The notes under the pieces were generated by a model. It made no database searches and was not told where the DNA came from. It worked only from the letters and a program-made list of their open reading frames with translations. The position numbers and the translations under genes are program-made. Positions 38,666-47,634 of a stretch of DNA of 64,000 nt are shown here, in pieces. Position 1 is the stretch's first letter; each line of letters begins with the position of its first letter. The DNA is from Bacillus paralicheniformis (lineage in GTDB: Bacteria; Bacillota; Bacilli; Bacillales; Bacillaceae): positions 62,001 through 126,000 of the forward strand of contig NZ_LBMN02000018.1 in NCBI RefSeq assembly GCF_001042485.2, given 5' to 3'.

Positions 38666-38873
38666 GAGAATGGCTTGATAAAGCAAAAAAATTATGCTTA
38701 TGATATGAAAGAGGATCGGATCGTTAAGATTTTCCCTTTTTAAAACGGGTAAGATACATAAAGAATCGTTCATCTTTTAAAAAAGCAGGTGGACAGCAAA
38801 AGGCTGGATATGGAGCCGGTTGTCTGGTATGATCCGAATGGATGATAAGAACATATATTGGAGGCGTTGAGTG

Positions 38874-39194
38874 ATGAAAACGATCGAGACGAATGAAGAA
38901 CTGCAAAAAGTTGTGAAAGACGATTTATCCTTGTTGATGTTTTCGGCTGACTGGTGCCCGGACTGCCGTTTTGTAGAACCGTTTTTGCCCGAGCTTGAGG
39001 CGAACTATCCGGAATTTACATTCTATTATGTTGACCGTGACAAATTTATTGATACGTGCGCGGAGTGGGACATTTTCGGAATCCCGAGCTTCCTCGTATT
39101 TAAAGAAGGAAACGAAATCAGCCGCTTTGTCAGCAAAGACCGAAAAACGAAAGAGGAAATCGAGCAATTTTTGACAGATTCCCTGAATAAGTAG
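38874..39194 (+). CDS. ytpP: Thioredoxin-like protein
   Basis: A 106-residue single-domain thioredoxin. The active site is [10 protein letters not shown] (CPDC in place of CGPC) near residue 28, and the cis-proline segment is GIPSFLVF near residue 72. It is likely a cytoplasmic disulfide reductase or bacillithiol-related redox protein; partners are unknown. Start choice: GTG 38871 and ATG 38874 are adjacent, both after GGAGGCG; I use ATG. ytpQ and ytpR follow in the same direction with gaps of 19 and 18 bases, so the three form an operon. Confidence 0.9.
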   Translation: MKTIETNEELQKVVKDDLSLLMFSADWCPDCRFVEPFLPELEANYPEFTFYYVDRDKFIDTCAEWDIFGIPSFLVFKEGNEISRFVSKDRKTKEEIEQFLTDSLNK

Positions 39195-39213
39195 CCGAAA
39201 GGAGAGTTCCTCT

Positions 39214-40023
39214 ATGAAAATGACGTCAAGGAAACTTTCCGATATATTAAAAAAACGTTTGCAAAATGACAACTGGTCCTTTCATTTCGATAGGGAAAAA
39301 GACACCTTGAGAATCGAGGATAAAAATACAGGAAAAGGCATTACACTCGAACTCCCGGGGATCATCGCCAAATGGGAGCAGAAAAAAGATGATGCGATTG
39401 ACGAAGTCGTCTATTATACTGAGGAAGCACTCAATGCCATGAAAGGCCAGTCGCAGGAAATGGAAGGGCGGGAAAGTCTCATCTATCCCGTCATCCGCTC
39501 GACTTCCTTTCCCGAGAAATCCAGCGCAGGCGTTCCCTTGATTTTTGACGGCCACACGGCTGAAACACGAATATACTACGCGCTCGACCTTGGAAACACA
39601 TACCGGCTGATCGACGAAAAAATGCTGGAAAAAGAGGGCTGGACAAAGGAAAGGATTCGGGAAACGGCTTCCTTTAACCTTCGCTCGCTCCAAACCGTTG
39701 TCAAAGAAGACGCAGTCGCCGGCAATCACTTCTACTTTTTCAGAGCAAATGACGGCTATGACGCCAGCAGGGTGTTGAACGAATCGATTCTCGCAGAGTA
39801 TGAGAAAAGCGCGGAAGGGACACTGGCGGTGTCAATCCCGCACCAGGATGTGCTGATTATTGCCGACATCCGCAACAATGCTGGATACGATATTCTCGGG
39901 CAAATGTCGATGAGCTTTTTTGCAAACGGAACAGTGCCGATCACTGCGCTTTCTTTCCTTTATGAGGATGGAAAGCTTGAACCGATCTTTATTCTGGCTA
40001 AAAACCGCCCTAAAAAGAAATGA
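39214..40023 (+). CDS. ytpQ: DUF1444 family protein
   Basis: A 269-residue soluble protein of the DUF1444 family (unknown function, common in Bacillaceae). The N-terminal part contains [14 protein letters not shown]. The central part has [12 protein letters not shown] near residue 90, and the C-terminal half has [16 protein letters not shown] near residue 211. No signal peptide, membrane span or catalytic motif is evident. It sits between the thioredoxin-like ytpP and the tRNA-binding ytpR in an operon conserved with B. subtilis. The ribosome binding site is AAAGGAGAG. Confidence 0.86.
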   Translation: MKMTSRKLSDILKKRLQNDNWSFHFDREKDTLRIEDKNTGKGITLELPGIIAKWEQKKDDAIDEVVYYTEEALNAMKGQSQEMEGRESLIYPVIRSTSFPEKSSAGVPLIFDGHTAETRIYYALDLGNTYRLIDEKMLEKEGWTKERIRETASFNLRSLQTVVKEDAVAGNHFYFFRANDGYDASRVLNESILAEYEKSAEGTLAVSIPHQDVLIIADIRNNAGYDILGQMSMSFFANGTVPITALSFLYEDGKLEPIFILAKNRPKKK

Positions 40024-40041
40024 TAGAAAGGAATTTTTCTC

Positions 40042-40647
40042 ATGAACGCATTTTATAATCCAGAAGGCGTAGGCGATACGCTGCTCATCTCATTGAACGA
40101 TATTCCGCGCGAAGAGATCGCTTTTGAGCGCTGCGGAGACGTCGTGAAAATTTTTCATAAAGACACAAAGGAAACAGGAGGCTATAACATTTTTAATGTC
40201 TCCTCATATTTAAGCATTGAGGAAAGCGGAGCTGTTGCGCTTTCCGAATCCTTTGTCCAGGATGTGAATGAAATTCTGGTCCGCAACGGTTTGAAAGATG
40301 AGCTGACCGTCGATCTTTCTCCGAAGTTTGTAGTCGGATATGTCGAAGAAAAAGAAAAGCATCCGAATGCCGATAAACTGAGTGTCTGCAAAGTGAATGC
40401 AGGGAGCGAGACGCTGCAAATCGTCTGCGGAGCTCCTAATGTTGAAGCCGGCCAAAAAGTCGTCGTAGCCAAAGTTGGAGCCGTGATGCCGAGCGGTATG
40501 ATTATTAAAGATGCGGAACTTCGCGGAGTGGCGTCAAGCGGTATGATTTGTTCTGCCAAGGAACTGAACCTCCCAGACGCGCCGAAGGAAAAAGGCATTC
40601 TTGTCCTTGATGACAGCCGTAAAGCAGGAGAAGCTTTTACATTTTAA
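40042..40647 (+). CDS. ytpR: tRNA-binding domain protein (Trbp111-like)
   Basis: A 201-residue protein. Its second half (about residues 90-195) is an EMAP-II/Trbp111 OB fold like the one at the N-terminus of the PheRS beta chain. Visible blocks are [15 protein letters not shown] near residue 112, [13 protein letters not shown] near residue 131 and [11 protein letters not shown] near residue 173. The first ~85 residues are specific to this Bacillus family. It probably binds structured tRNA, but no function is established. It is the last gene of ytpPQR and is followed by a terminator. Confidence 0.88.
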   Translation: MNAFYNPEGVGDTLLISLNDIPREEIAFERCGDVVKIFHKDTKETGGYNIFNVSSYLSIEESGAVALSESFVQDVNEILVRNGLKDELTVDLSPKFVVGYVEEKEKHPNADKLSVCKVNAGSETLQIVCGAPNVEAGQKVVVAKVGAVMPSGMIIKDAELRGVASSGMICSAKELNLPDAPKEKGILVLDDSRKAGEAFTF

Positions 40648-40688
40648 CGGCATAAAATGAACAAAACTTTCGAATAGATGTAAAAAAG

Positions 40689-40722
40689 AAGCCGCTGGGT
40701 AGACAAACTTGGCGGCTTTTTT
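40689..40722 (+). terminator. Terminator after ytpR
   Basis: AAAAAGAAGCCGC and GCGGCTTTTTT form the stem around a 16-base loop. Confidence 0.8.
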
Positions 40723-40776
40723 ATTCGGAGGGCGGACACATGAGAAGGACTTGTCCTTTTCTGGGTGGGGAAGCAG

Positions 40777-40785
40777 TGGTATACT
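40777..40785 (+). promoter_or_regulatory. Candidate extended -10 promoter of sftA
   Basis: TGGTATACT (TGnTATACT), 47 bases before sftA, with a weak -35. Confidence 0.4.
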
Positions 40786-40831
40786 TAAAACCGTCCCCGA
40801 AAAATTTAAGGGAGTTAGAGAGTGATGATTC

Positions 40832-43735
40832 ATGAGCTGGTTTAATAAAATGTTCAGCCTGTTTTTAGGCGATGATGAAGATAATGAAAAACAAAAAAAG
40901 CACATAGAAGAGTTTGAGGCGGATTCATTTATAGAGAAAGAAGAAGAAATGCCGCAAATTTCCGACGCAAAAGTCGTATATGAATATCCAAAAGGGAAAT
41001 TCCGCTTCCCGGTTATACCTGATCAAAACTCGCGGCCGCGGGAAAAGGATGACAGCCGCGAACAAAGGACCCGCCGCCCGGCAGGCCGGCACACAGCTTC
41101 TCAGCCGAAACCCGGAAATTCCTATCATCATGAAGAGAAAGCGGCGAAAAAACCCTTTAGGCCGTCCGTCATCCCGTCACCGGTTTACGGCTTTCATGAA
41201 CAGAAAAGAGCCAAACCGGAAAATTATACATATCGTGCAAACAAACAAATGGAAGCGCGTGTCACGCTGTTTAACGAAGAAATTGAAAAAGAGCAGAAGG
41301 TTGCCGGAAATAAGCAGCCGGTACGAGAAGAACCTTCCTTGCAAACTGAAAAGAACGGCCGTCCGCTGACTAAAAGCGAGAGTCGCAATCCGACATGGCG
41401 AGCCGAATTTGAAGATGTCCCGCATATGTCGGAGGAAACGGATTTCCGCCGAGAGCAAATCACAGAAGGTGGCGAAGCCGCTGAAGAAAAAGTGCTGCGG
41501 CATGAATCCGAACGAACGGAAACCCCTGTCTCAACACGTACTCCGGAAGAAACGGAAATCCGCCAAGAGCGAATGACAGAAGACTCTGGGCTCGCCGAAG
41601 AGAAAGCGCTGCGGTATGAATCCGAACGAACGGAAACCCCTGTCTCAACACATACTCCGGAAGAAACGGAAATCCGCCAAGAGCGAATGACAGAAGGCGG
41701 CGGGCTTGCCGAAGAGAAAGCGCTGCGGTATGAAGCTGAAGAAGAGACAGCCACCGCATCATGGAACATAACGGAAGAAGAAGCAATTCCCGCCGAGCAA
41801 ACGCCGGAACAAATCGAAAAGCTTTTGGATCAGATCGAGGAAACCGGAGAAGAGAAGGAAACTGCAGAGGATGCAGAAACCATCGTAGAAGAACATGGGG
41901 AGACTAACGGCTCGGACGAAATGCTGCCTGACCCGGAAGCTTTTCCAGAAAAGCAGTACACTGGCCGCAGTTCTGAAGTATCCGACCAGAGCGATGGTCC
42001 TTCCGATAACAAAAACCGGACAGATTCCAACACGCCGGCTGACGCTCGTGAAGAAACAAGCGGAAGCAGCCAGGCTGGCTGGAGACATGAGCATGCATCA
42101 TTTTCACCGGAACCGGAAGAGACAGCGTCAAGCGCGGGTGAACCCGAAAACAGCGAACAGGACCGGGAGAGTACAGGGACAGTTGAGGGGCGGCCCGAGG
42201 CTCCGCGGAAACGGGAAACAGGAGCTGCTCCGGGATCGAAGAAAGGCTCTGTTCCGTTTAATGTCATGATGCTTTCATCAGATAAACAAAAAGAAAAAGC
42301 GCCTCAAGGATATCAGTTCCCGAATATGTCTTTGCTTGATGTGCCTCCGGCGCAAAAGCCGGATGATCAGGCCTGGATACACGAGCAGCGCGAGCTGTTG
42401 GACGTCACGCTTGAGAACTTCAATGTCAAAGCAAATGTCGTTCATGTCACCCAGGGGCCTTCTGTGACAAGATTTGAGGTGCATCCTGAACCCGGAGTGA
42501 AAGTAAACAAAATTACAAATCTGTCAGATGATATTAAACTCAGCCTGTCAGCGAAAGATATTCGGATCGAAGCGCCGATTCCGGGAAAAAATACGATCGG
42601 AATTGAAGTGCCGAATCTGCATAGTAAAATGGTTTATTTGCGCGAAATGATCAGAAGTTCGGAATTCAGAACGAATCCGTCCCCTCTGACCGCAGCCCTC
42701 GGACTCGACATTTCCGGAAAGCCCGTCGTGGCAGATCTGAAAAAAATGCCCCACGGGTTGATTGCCGGGGCTACAGGATCAGGGAAAAGCGTATGCATCA
42801 ACACGATCTTAGTCAGTCTGCTATTCAAATCGGCGCCGAGGGATGTCAAGCTTCTGCTTATCGATCCTAAGATGGTGGAGCTTGCTCCGTATAATAAAAT
42901 TCCTCATCTCGTCAGTCCTGTCATCACAGATGCCAAAGCGGCAACTGCTGCATTAAAATGGGTTGTCGAAGAAATGGAGCGGCGCTATGAATTATTTGCC
43001 CATTCCGGTGTTCGGGAAATTGAACGATTTAATGAAAAAGTCCGGGAACAGAACATGGGTGAAAAACTTCCTTATCTTGTTGTCGTGATTGATGAACTTG
43101 CCGACTTAATGATGGTCGCTCCGAATGAAGTGGAAGAAAGCATCTGCCGAATCGCACAAAAAGCAAGAGCGTGCGGCATCCATCTTCTGATCGCGACGCA
43201 GCGGCCTTCAGTTGATGTCATTACCGGCTTGATTAAAGCCAATATACCAACAAGAATAGCGTTTTCTGTATCAAGCGCCGTCGATTCAAGAACGATTATC
43301 GATATGGCGGGAGCTGAAAAGCTGCTTGGAAAAGGGGATATGCTGTTCCTGGAGAACGGTTCAGGCAAACCGGTCCGCCTGCAGGGCAACTTTGTTTCCG
43401 ACCGGGAGATTGACCGTGTCGTTTCACATGTCAGACGGCAGCAGGAGCCGAACTATTTATTTGAACAAGAACAATTGGTCAGACAAAATCCGGCCGGATT
43501 TGATCAGGATGAACTGTTTCTGGAAGCGTGCGAATTTGCCGTGGAACAAAACAGCGCCAGCACTTCAAGCCTGCAGCGGCGCTTTCGCATCGGCTATAAC
43601 AGAGCTGCCAGATTAATCGATATGATGGAAAGGGAAGGCATGATTTCTGAGGCGAAAGGAAGTAAGCCGAGAGAAGTCCTGATTACAAAGGCCGAGCTTG
43701 AACAGTTAATAGAAAGTAGTTCACTTTTCGGCTAA
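40832..43735 (+). CDS. sftA: DNA translocase SftA (FtsK/SpoIIIE family)
   Basis: A 967-residue ATP-driven DNA pump that moves chromosome ends away from the closing septum. Unlike SpoIIIE it has no N-terminal membrane spans, as known for SftA. After a short conserved start (SWFNKMFSLFLGDDED) comes a long acidic linker to about residue 480 with tandem 38-residue repeats. The motor has Walker A GATGSGKSVCIN near residue 648 and Walker B LVVVIDELADLMM near residue 753. The C-terminal winged helix (gamma domain) includes FRIGYNRAARLIDMM. B. subtilis SftA is of similar size (about 950); the difference lies in the linker. Confidence 0.95.
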   Translation: MSWFNKMFSLFLGDDEDNEKQKKHIEEFEADSFIEKEEEMPQISDAKVVYEYPKGKFRFPVIPDQNSRPREKDDSREQRTRRPAGRHTASQPKPGNSYHHEEKAAKKPFRPSVIPSPVYGFHEQKRAKPENYTYRANKQMEARVTLFNEEIEKEQKVAGNKQPVREEPSLQTEKNGRPLTKSESRNPTWRAEFEDVPHMSEETDFRREQITEGGEAAEEKVLRHESERTETPVSTRTPEETEIRQERMTEDSGLAEEKALRYESERTETPVSTHTPEETEIRQERMTEGGGLAEEKALRYEAEEETATASWNITEEEAIPAEQTPEQIEKLLDQIEETGEEKETAEDAETIVEEHGETNGSDEMLPDPEAFPEKQYTGRSSEVSDQSDGPSDNKNRTDSNTPADAREETSGSSQAGWRHEHASFSPEPEETASSAGEPENSEQDRESTGTVEGRPEAPRKRETGAAPGSKKGSVPFNVMMLSSDKQKEKAPQGYQFPNMSLLDVPPAQKPDDQAWIHEQRELLDVTLENFNVKANVVHVTQGPSVTRFEVHPEPGVKVNKITNLSDDIKLSLSAKDIRIEAPIPGKNTIGIEVPNLHSKMVYLREMIRSSEFRTNPSPLTAALGLDISGKPVVADLKKMPHGLIAGATGSGKSVCINTILVSLLFKSAPRDVKLLLIDPKMVELAPYNKIPHLVSPVITDAKAATAALKWVVEEMERRYELFAHSGVREIERFNEKVREQNMGEKLPYLVVVIDELADLMMVAPNEVEESICRIAQKARACGIHLLIATQRPSVDVITGLIKANIPTRIAFSVSSAVDSRTIIDMAGAEKLLGKGDMLFLENGSGKPVRLQGNFVSDREIDRVVSHVRRQQEPNYLFEQEQLVRQNPAGFDQDELFLEACEFAVEQNSASTSSLQRRFRIGYNRAARLIDMMEREGMISEAKGSKPREVLITKAELEQLIESSSLFG
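41453..41739 (+). repeat. In-frame tandem repeat, 114-base units, in the sftA linker
   Basis: Two full units (41453-41566 and 41567-41680) and a half unit (41681-41739) encode a 38-residue motif with ITEGG, EEKALRYESERTETP and PEETEIRQ. Units 2 and 3 are nearly identical in DNA, which suggests recent duplication. Confidence 0.85.
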
Positions 43736-43747
43736 ACATGGTATGAT
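43720..43747 (+). promoter_or_regulatory. Sigma-A promoter for the small ORF-murC unit
   Basis: TTCACT, 16 bases, TATGAT with a TG extension, overlapping the sftA stop. It lies about 130 bases before the small ORF. Confidence 0.55.
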
Positions 43748-43789
43748 AGCAGATGGGCGTGTTTTTTTTAGAGCGCCGCATATTAAAGC

Positions 43790-43808
43790 GCCGGCAGCGG
43801 CGTTTTAA
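43790..43808 (+). terminator. GC-rich hairpin with T4 in the murC leader
   Basis: CGCCG GCAG CGGCG then TTTTAAT. It may end sftA or attenuate the downstream transcript; the T tract is short. Confidence 0.45.
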
Positions 43809-43875
43809 TCCGTTTTTAAGAGCACTTCCGTGAAAGGGTTCAAAAAAATCCTTTACGCAGGAGGTTTATTCACTC

Positions 43876-44004
43876 TTGAAAATGTCTGATACTGAATATA
43901 ATGATGACTTTGAAGAAAACGATGCGGCCGAGCTTAGGTTGCAAATTGAAATAAGCGTCATATACTGGGAAGCAGATAGACGTTTGTTGGAGGTACAATT
44001 ATGA
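43876..44004 (+). CDS. Small acidic ORF overlapping the murC start
   Basis: A 42-residue ORF starting at TTG 43876 (AGGAGG 11 bases upstream) or ATG 43882, ending four bases inside murC (ATGA). It is acidic at the start ([17 protein letters not shown]) and amphipathic after ([19 protein letters not shown]), reading like a short helical protein. The murC ribosome binding site TTGGAGG lies within it, so translation of the two is probably coupled. I do not recognise the family. Support is the ribosome binding site, the stop-start overlap and protein-like composition. Confidence 0.55.
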   Translation: MKMSDTEYNDDFEENDAAELRLQIEISVIYWEADRRLLEVQL

Positions 44005-45299
44005 CTGTTTATCATTTTGTCGGAATAAAAGGGACAGGTATGAGTCCGCTTGCCCAAATTCTCCATGATAATGGATATAATGTCCAAGGATCGGATATCG
44101 AAAAGTACATTTTTACACAAACCGCTTTAGAGGAGAGAAATATCCCGATATATCCGTTTGATCCGGAAAATATCAAGCCGGGAATGACTGTTATTGCCGG
44201 AAATGCTTTTCCCGACACCCATCCTGAAATTGAAAAAGCGCGAGCCGAAGGCCTGCAAGTCGTGCGGTATCATAAATTCCTCGGTGACTATCTGAAGAAA
44301 TTTACGAGTATTGCCGTGACAGGGGCACATGGCAAAACGTCAACGACGGGTCTTTTATCCCATGTCATCCAGAAAGCAAAACCGACATCTTATCTGATTG
44401 GAGACGGGACTGGAAAAGGCTGCGAAAACAGCGAGTACTTTGTGCTTGAAGCCTGCGAATACAGAAGGCATTTTCTGAGCTATCAGCCTGATTATGCGAT
44501 CATGACAAATATTGATTTTGATCATCCCGATTATTTCGCGAATATCGATGATGTATTTGACGCATTTCAAACGATGGCATTACAGGTGAACAAGGGAATT
44601 ATCGCATGCGGCGACGACGAATATTTGATGAAAATCCATGCGAACGTTCCAGTCGTATACTACGGCTTTGCCGAGGAAAACGATTTTCAGGCGAGAAATG
44701 TCATCAAAAATACCGAGGGCACAACGTTCGATGTTTTCGTCAGGAACACATTCTACGATACCTTCTATATACCGGCATACGGCAGCCATAACGTTCTGAA
44801 CGCTTTGGCCGTTATTGCACTCTGCCATTATGAACAGGTCGATGTCGATATCATTAAAGAAGGATTGCAAACCTTTGGCGGCGTTAAACGCAGATTTAAC
44901 GAAAAACATGCCGGCAGCCAAGTGTTGATTGACGATTATGCCCATCATCCGACTGAAATCACGGTGACGATTGAAGCAGCCAGACAGAAGTATCCGGAAC
45001 GGGACGTTGTCGCAGTATTTCAACCGCATACATTTACGCGTACGCAGTCGTTCCTGAATGAGTTTGCCGAAAGCCTCAAGAAAGCCGATTACGTATATCT
45101 TTGCGATATATTCGGATCTGCCCGAGAAAATGCAGGAAAGCTGACGATCGGCGATTTGCAGGAGAAAATCCCGCAGGCGAAGCTGATCGATGAAAATGAC
45201 ACATCGATTTTAAAGGAGCATGAAAATGCAGTGTTAATTTTCATGGGCGCAGGTGACATTCAAAAGTATTTAAAAGCATATGAAAATGTATTAGCATAA
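44001..45299 (+). CDS. murC: UDP-N-acetylmuramate--L-alanine ligase
   Basis: A 432-residue Mur ligase adding L-alanine to UDP-MurNAc in the cytoplasmic steps of peptidoglycan synthesis. The N-terminal UDP-binding motif is [13 protein letters not shown], with the ATP-binding [11 protein letters not shown] near residue 113, the catalytic/metal region [11 protein letters not shown] near residue 155, and [10 protein letters not shown] near residue 312. The length matches B. subtilis MurC. The start has GGAGG seven bases upstream and overlaps the small upstream ORF. murC stands apart from the main mur-dcw cluster, as in other Bacillus. Confidence 0.96.
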   Translation: MTVYHFVGIKGTGMSPLAQILHDNGYNVQGSDIEKYIFTQTALEERNIPIYPFDPENIKPGMTVIAGNAFPDTHPEIEKARAEGLQVVRYHKFLGDYLKKFTSIAVTGAHGKTSTTGLLSHVIQKAKPTSYLIGDGTGKGCENSEYFVLEACEYRRHFLSYQPDYAIMTNIDFDHPDYFANIDDVFDAFQTMALQVNKGIIACGDDEYLMKIHANVPVVYYGFAEENDFQARNVIKNTEGTTFDVFVRNTFYDTFYIPAYGSHNVLNALAVIALCHYEQVDVDIIKEGLQTFGGVKRRFNEKHAGSQVLIDDYAHHPTEITVTIEAARQKYPERDVVAVFQPHTFTRTQSFLNEFAESLKKADYVYLCDIFGSARENAGKLTIGDLQEKIPQAKLIDENDTSILKEHENAVLIFMGAGDIQKYLKAYENVLA

Positions 45300-45301
45300 T
45301 G

Positions 45302-45340
45302 AGAAAAAGGCAGTGTGAGTCAATCCGCTGCTTTTTTGTA
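45302..45340 (+). terminator. Terminator after murC
   Basis: AAAAAGGCAG and CTGCTTTTTT form a ten-pair stem with a 14-base loop. Confidence 0.8.
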
Positions 45341-45364
45341 CATATGGAGCCGGGAGTTTCTGTT

Positions 45365-45391
45365 AAAGGAATTCTCCTGTGCGTGTAGAAA
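45365..45391 (+). promoter_or_regulatory. Sigma-H promoter of ytxGHJ
   Basis: AAAGGAATT, 11 bases, GTAGAAA matches the sigma-H pattern at every -35 position and all but one at -10. B. subtilis ytxGHJ is known to be controlled by both sigma-H and sigma-B. Confidence 0.7.
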
Positions 45392-45405
45392 AAGTAAATA
45401 TAAAG

Positions 45406-45430
45406 GTTTACGATTTAAACAATTGGGTAT
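45406..45430 (+). promoter_or_regulatory. Sigma-B promoter of ytxGHJ
   Basis: GTTTAC, 13 bases, GGGTAT: 5 of 6 at -35 and an exact -10, 36 bases before ytxG. Confidence 0.8.
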
Positions 45431-45466
45431 ACATCAATTGTAAGACCTTAGCTCGAGGAGGATAAG

Positions 45467-45889
45467 ATGATTATTATTCTATATTTAAGCGCCGCACTCA
45501 TTGCTGTCAGCTTTCTTATTCTGGTTATCTATTTATCAAAAACATTAAAATCGCTTCAAGTCACACTCAATCATGTTGCCGCAACGCTGGAAGGTGTTGA
45601 AGGACAAATGAAAGGCATCACAGCTGAAACAACGGAGCTCCTGAATAAGACGAACCGGCTCGCTGATGATATTCAGGAAAAATCTTTGAAGCTGAATACG
45701 GTCGTGGATGCCGTTCAGGAAGTCGGCACATCGGTCAGGCAGTTTAACAGCTCCATTCAGCAGGTTTCAGAGTCCGTCACATCAGCCGCAGAGCAAAACC
45801 GTGAAAAAATTTCTCAAGTTGTCAGCTGGAGCAATGCAGCTTTGGAAATTTGGAATAGATGGAAACAAAAGAAGATGAAGGAGGAATAA
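45467..45889 (+). CDS. ytxG: General stress protein YtxG (DUF948)
   Basis: A 140-residue protein with one N-terminal membrane helix ([19 protein letters not shown], residues 2-20) and a long coiled-coil-forming cytoplasmic or external tail typical of DUF948. It is the first gene of the ytxGHJ stress and stationary-phase operon. The molecular role is unknown. The ribosome binding site is GAGGAGG. ytxH follows after three bases. The two upstream promoters put it under sigma-H and sigma-B. Confidence 0.92.
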   Translation: MIIILYLSAALIAVSFLILVIYLSKTLKSLQVTLNHVAATLEGVEGQMKGITAETTELLNKTNRLADDIQEKSLKLNTVVDAVQEVGTSVRQFNSSIQQVSESVTSAAEQNREKISQVVSWSNAALEIWNRWKQKKMKEE

Positions 45890-45892
45890 TTT

Positions 45893-46309
45893 ATGAGTAA
45901 AGATGGAATGAATACTAAAGATTTTTTAATCGGCACATTTGTAGGCGGAATCATCGGGGCAGCCGCAGCTTTATTTTTAGCACCGAAGTCAGGGAAAGAG
46001 CTTCGCGATGACCTCGGAAATCAGGCTGTCGTTTTAAAAGATAAGACCGGAAAGCTCACAAGCGAAGCGAGGGAGAGAGGTTCTGAGTACGTCAGCATCG
46101 CCAAAGAGAAGACATCTTCGATTTCACAGCTTGTTGCCGACCAGTCTTCACAGATCATGGATAAAGTCAAAGACTTGCGAAACAAAGGTGCTGAAAAAGC
46201 TGATGAACTAAAGGAAGAAGCATCGACTAAAATCGAAGAACAGGCTGAAGAAGCCAAAAATGAAATAGAAGATGAAGCAAGGGAAACAGCGGATACCGTC
46301 CAGAAATAA
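45893..46309 (+). CDS. ytxH: General stress protein YtxH
   Basis: A 138-residue YtxH-like protein. The N-terminus has a glycine/alanine-rich hydrophobic segment (FLIGTFVGGIIGAAAALFLA, residues 10-29) that ends in the family motif PKSGKELR. The remainder is a low-complexity, strongly charged helix rich in Lys, Glu and Ala, resembling LEA-like or gas-vesicle-associated proteins. It may sit in or on the membrane and act as a stress-protective spacer; this is inference. Its TAA shares a base with a non-used ATG; ytxJ starts 20 bases downstream. Confidence 0.92.
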   Translation: MSKDGMNTKDFLIGTFVGGIIGAAAALFLAPKSGKELRDDLGNQAVVLKDKTGKLTSEARERGSEYVSIAKEKTSSISQLVADQSSQIMDKVKDLRNKGAEKADELKEEASTKIEEQAEEAKNEIEDEARETADTVQK

Positions 46310-46329
46310 TGGAGGAAAGGGAGATCACC

Positions 46330-46656
46330 GTGTCGAAACAGCTCATTCAAACAGAGGATGAATTTAAAAAGCTTGCAGAAAACAACGATACATTTATCTT
46401 TTTGAAACATAGTGTGACATGCCCGATCAGCAGGCGCGCGTTTGAAGAATTTGAATCATTCGCCAATCAGCATGAAGACATACCGGCTTATTATTTAAAA
46501 GTGCAGGAAAGCCGACCGCTGTCAAACTATATCGCTGAGCAGTACGGAATTAAACACGAAAGTCCTCAAGCCTTCATTTTTACAAACGGGAACGTGAAAT
46601 GGCACGCCTCCCATTCGCAAATTACAGCTCAAGCACTTGCGGAAAACAGCAGATAA
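46330..46656 (+). CDS. ytxJ: Bacillithiol-system redox protein YtxJ
   Basis: A 108-residue thioredoxin-fold protein with a monothiol active site KHSVTCPISRRAFE (single Cys, CPIS) near residue 32 and cis-proline region HESPQAFIF near residue 78. Monothiol thioredoxin folds of this type are proposed bacilliredoxins that remove bacillithiol from proteins. The start GTG 46330 gives 108 residues as in B. subtilis and has AAAGGGAG seven bases upstream; the ATG at 46309 lacks a site. It is the last gene of the operon, before a terminator. Confidence 0.9.
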   Translation: MSKQLIQTEDEFKKLAENNDTFIFLKHSVTCPISRRAFEEFESFANQHEDIPAYYLKVQESRPLSNYIAEQYGIKHESPQAFIFTNGNVKWHASHSQITAQALAENSR

Positions 46657-46665
46657 TCCGCAGGT

Positions 46666-46702
46666 AAAAACGGCCAAGACGTATAGCGTTTTGGCCGTTT
46701 TC
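46666..46702 (+). terminator. Terminator of ytxGHJ
   Basis: AAAACGGCCAA and TTGGCCGTTTT form an 11-pair stem with a loop of about 12 bases. Confidence 0.88.
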
Positions 46703-46805
46703 TATGTTGTTATGATGCTTTTGCCTCATGGAAATGCCTTTTTAGGATAATGTATCGTTTGATCCATGGTTGTACGTTATAATTAATAAAACAGGAGGTG
46801 ATGAG

Positions 46806-47423
46806 TTGAACACTGAATTAAAGGACATGCTTCAATCCGTTCTAAAAGAAGAATTGAGTCCGATCAATCAGCGTCTTGATGGAATCGACAAGCGCTTAGA
46901 CAAAATCGACGCACGCTTCGTTGAGGTCGACAAGCGCTTCGATGAAGTGGATGCACGCTTCGCTGAGATCGACAAGCGCTTCGATGAAGTGGACGCACGT
47001 TTCGCTGAGATCGACAAGCGCTTCGATGAAGTTGACGCACGCTTCGTTGAGATCGACAAGCGCTTCGATGAAGTGGACGCACGTTTCGTTGAAGTAGATA
47101 AGCGCTTCGATGAAGTGGACGCACATTTCGTTGAAGTAGATAAGCGCTTTAACGCAATCGACAAGCGCTTCAAAGAAATAGACGGGCGCTTAAACAAAGT
47201 AGAAAACCGCTTAAACGCAATGGACAAGCGGCTGAATCGGCTTGAAACAGATATAGATGAACTGAAAAGAGGACAGGAGAGGCTCCCGAAAACGATCATC
47301 GAGAACATCGGACAATTTACGGAGAACATTGTCGAACATGCCGATGATAAGGCGGCTGCCTTGAATGACAGGGTTTTTAGCGTCGAAACCGCAATACAGA
47401 GAATATACAGGTTATCAAGTTAA
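46806..47423 (+). CDS. Heptad-repeat coiled-coil protein of unknown function
   Basis: A 205-residue protein built around 18 uninterrupted seven-residue repeats (pattern R-F-x-E-[VI]-D-[KA], for example RFDEVDARFAEIDK) from about residue 19 to 145. The pattern predicts a long parallel coiled coil. The N-terminus (MNTELKDMLQSVLKEEL) and the C-terminal 55 residues, including LPKTIIENIGQFTENIVEHADDK (quoted in part), are non-repetitive. There is no signal peptide or membrane helix. The start is TTG 46806, seven bases after GGAGG. A TATAAT lies at 46778. B. subtilis has no gene here as far as I recall, so this is lineage-specific. Similar repeats occur in phage fibre and Bdr-like proteins. Confidence 0.8.
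   Translation: MNTELKDMLQSVLKEELSPINQRLDGIDKRLDKIDARFVEVDKRFDEVDARFAEIDKRFDEVDARFAEIDKRFDEVDARFVEIDKRFDEVDARFVEVDKRFDEVDAHFVEVDKRFNAIDKRFKEIDGRLNKVENRLNAMDKRLNRLETDIDELKRGQERLPKTIIENIGQFTENIVEHADDKAAALNDRVFSVETAIQRIYRLSS
46935..47144 (+). repeat. Five tandem 42-base units inside the coiled-coil gene
   Basis: Units start at 46935, 46977, 47019, 47061 and 47103. Each encodes two heptads and the units are nearly identical in DNA (CGCTTCGATGAAGTGGA-type starts). Length variation by slippage or recombination would keep the frame. Confidence 0.9.
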
Positions 47424-47538
47424 AGAATCAAACAGGATTCTTTTTTTTTATTCTTCCGACAAACACCCGCACAGCAAGGGATAAACCGCATATAATGCTT
47501 TATCGCTTAAAAGCGTTTTGGTAATAAAGAATTTTTTC

Positions 47539-47567
47539 GTGACATTTTAAGAAACATTGTTTATAAT
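47539..47567 (+). promoter_or_regulatory. Sigma-A promoter of aroA
   Basis: GTGACA, 17 bases, TATAAT; 67 bases before the coding start. Confidence 0.75.
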
Positions 47568-47634
47568 AAACCCTAATCAATTGAATCATTCTTATTCTCA
47601 TAGAGGGTGAAGTTAAAAAGAAAGGATGGATAAC

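Noticed and set aside
41177-42267. Several minus- and plus-strand frames over the sftA linker
   Set aside because: Shadows of the repetitive, GC-skewed linker coding sequence; sftA is the clear gene here.
46895-47150. CRISPR-like array
   Set aside because: The 42-base units are contiguous and in frame with no unique spacers; it is a coding tandem repeat.
46864-47329. Long minus-strand open frames opposite the heptad-repeat gene
   Set aside because: They are produced by the 42-base repeat on the other strand; they are low in complexity, Arg/Ser-rich and lack ribosome binding sites.
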